DNA of 6,332 nt from Dehalococcoidia bacterium (GTDB lineage Bacteria > Chloroflexota > Dehalococcoidia > Lucifugimonadales > JAGWBF01). A program made the position numbers and the translations under genes. Below are positions 6,037-6,332 of this stretch, in pieces. Where the stretch lies: positions 1 to 6,332 of the forward strand of contig JAGWBG010000089.1 in assembly GCA_021296015.1 (NCBI GenBank). Reading direction: 5' to 3'. Each line of letters starts with the position of its first letter. The first letter of the stretch is position 1. The notes under the pieces were generated by a model. It saw nothing but the letters and a program-made list of their open reading frames with translations. It made no database searches and was not told where the DNA came from.

Positions 6037-6332
6037 TGGGTTACGACCTCCCCTCCCACTCCGATGGAGAGATGGGAGTGTTCATTCCTCTCCAACCTTG
6101 ATTGCAAGATGGCAGGACTGAGGAGGAAGGCCACGGAAGCCAGGGTGATAAGAATCATGGAAAGGGTGCCAATACTCATGGGAACGGCCACCACGGTGAA
6201 CACCACCAGTAAAGCTGTGGATACGGTCAGCAGCCCAATCTTGAGCAATCTGTGGCCCAATTTCAGAAAGACCCCGGTAGTAACTGCCACGGCGAGGAAT
6301 ACCAAGGCCCTGTCCGCATCGGCCTCACGTAC
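6015..6332 (-). CDS. Small or C-terminal part of a membrane protein, cut by the window edge
   Basis: The frame is open to the right window edge, giving 105 visible residues before the stop at 6015. A TTG at 6305 could be a start, but nine codons upstream remain open, so the gene is probably truncated. Counting from the window edge, hydrophobic stretches at about residues 9-24, 30-50 and 56-77 look like three membrane helices, with a basic loop (KLGHRLLK) between the first two. A polar tail of about 28 residues follows, beginning SRLERNEHSH. I do not recognise the family. Its end overlaps the start of the DegV gene by 22 nt and contains that gene's ribosome binding site, which suggests an operon. 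It may be the end of a larger permease or membrane enzyme. The last ~20 codons could be low-constraint overlap sequence. Confidence 0.55.
   Translation of the reverse strand, partial: VREADADRALVFLAVAVTTGVFLKLGHRLLKIGLLTVSTALLVVFTVVAVPMSIGTLSMILITLASVAFLLSPAILQSRLERNEHSHLSIGVGGEVVTHWFTNAR
6046..6051 (-). promoter_or_regulatory. Shine-Dalgarno that fixes the TTG start of the DegV gene
   Basis: The minus strand reads GGAGGT, within a longer GGGAGGGGAGGT purine run, 9 nt before the TTG at 6036-6034. No ATG or GTG in the DegV frame is better placed. The site lies inside the end of the upstream reading frame. Confidence 0.7.

Noticed and set aside
1..6332. CRISPR array, insertion sequence, prophage or defence system
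   Set aside because: No regularly spaced direct repeats, transposase, integrase or known defence domains are visible.

Overview
The window looks like a chromosomal piece of an uncultured-type bacterium, most plausibly a Chloroflexota (Dehalococcoidia or SAR202-like) lineage. That placement is an inference. It rests on a reductive-dehalogenase-type corrinoid/Fe-S protein beside an amidohydrolase and ordinary housekeeping genes, frequent TTG starts, tRNA genes with encoded CCA ends, and palindromic intergenic repeats. No sequence search was possible.

Layout. Nucleotides 2-1219 (+) carry a reductive dehalogenase-like protein that is still open at the left window edge, so its true start is outside. 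A strong factor-independent terminator follows at 1251-1293. Everything else is on the minus strand. Read in transcription order from the right edge it is: a membrane protein cut by the window edge (6332-6015); a DegV-family fatty-acid-binding protein (6036-5167), overlapping it by 22 nt; a 79-nt nested palindrome in the intergenic gap (5142-5064); a P-loop AAA_33-type kinase (5053-4397); an M17 leucyl aminopeptidase (4365-2851); tRNA-His(GTG) (2786-2709); a three-hairpin intergenic repeat (2656-2566); tRNA-Arg(TCG) (2497-2422); and an Amidohydro_2 TIM-barrel hydrolase (2375-1350) that converges on the dehalogenase gene.

How the genes relate. The membrane protein and DegV protein are probably translationally coupled. 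The kinase and aminopeptidase are about 31 nt apart and probably co-transcribed. The two tRNAs may be read on from the aminopeptidase transcript or from a weak promoter candidate just after its stop. The dehalogenase-like gene and the amidohydrolase converge, so they do not share an operon, and any functional link is speculative. No dehalogenase membrane anchor (RdhB-type gene) lies downstream of the dehalogenase-like gene within the window.

There is no gene-free stretch longer than 300 bases. The longest gap is 2498-2708, which holds the three-hairpin repeat. I see no defence system, CRISPR array, insertion sequence or phage gene. The items most worth a second look are the dehalogenase-like protein, the two palindromic repeats, and the altered metal-site motif of the amidohydrolase.
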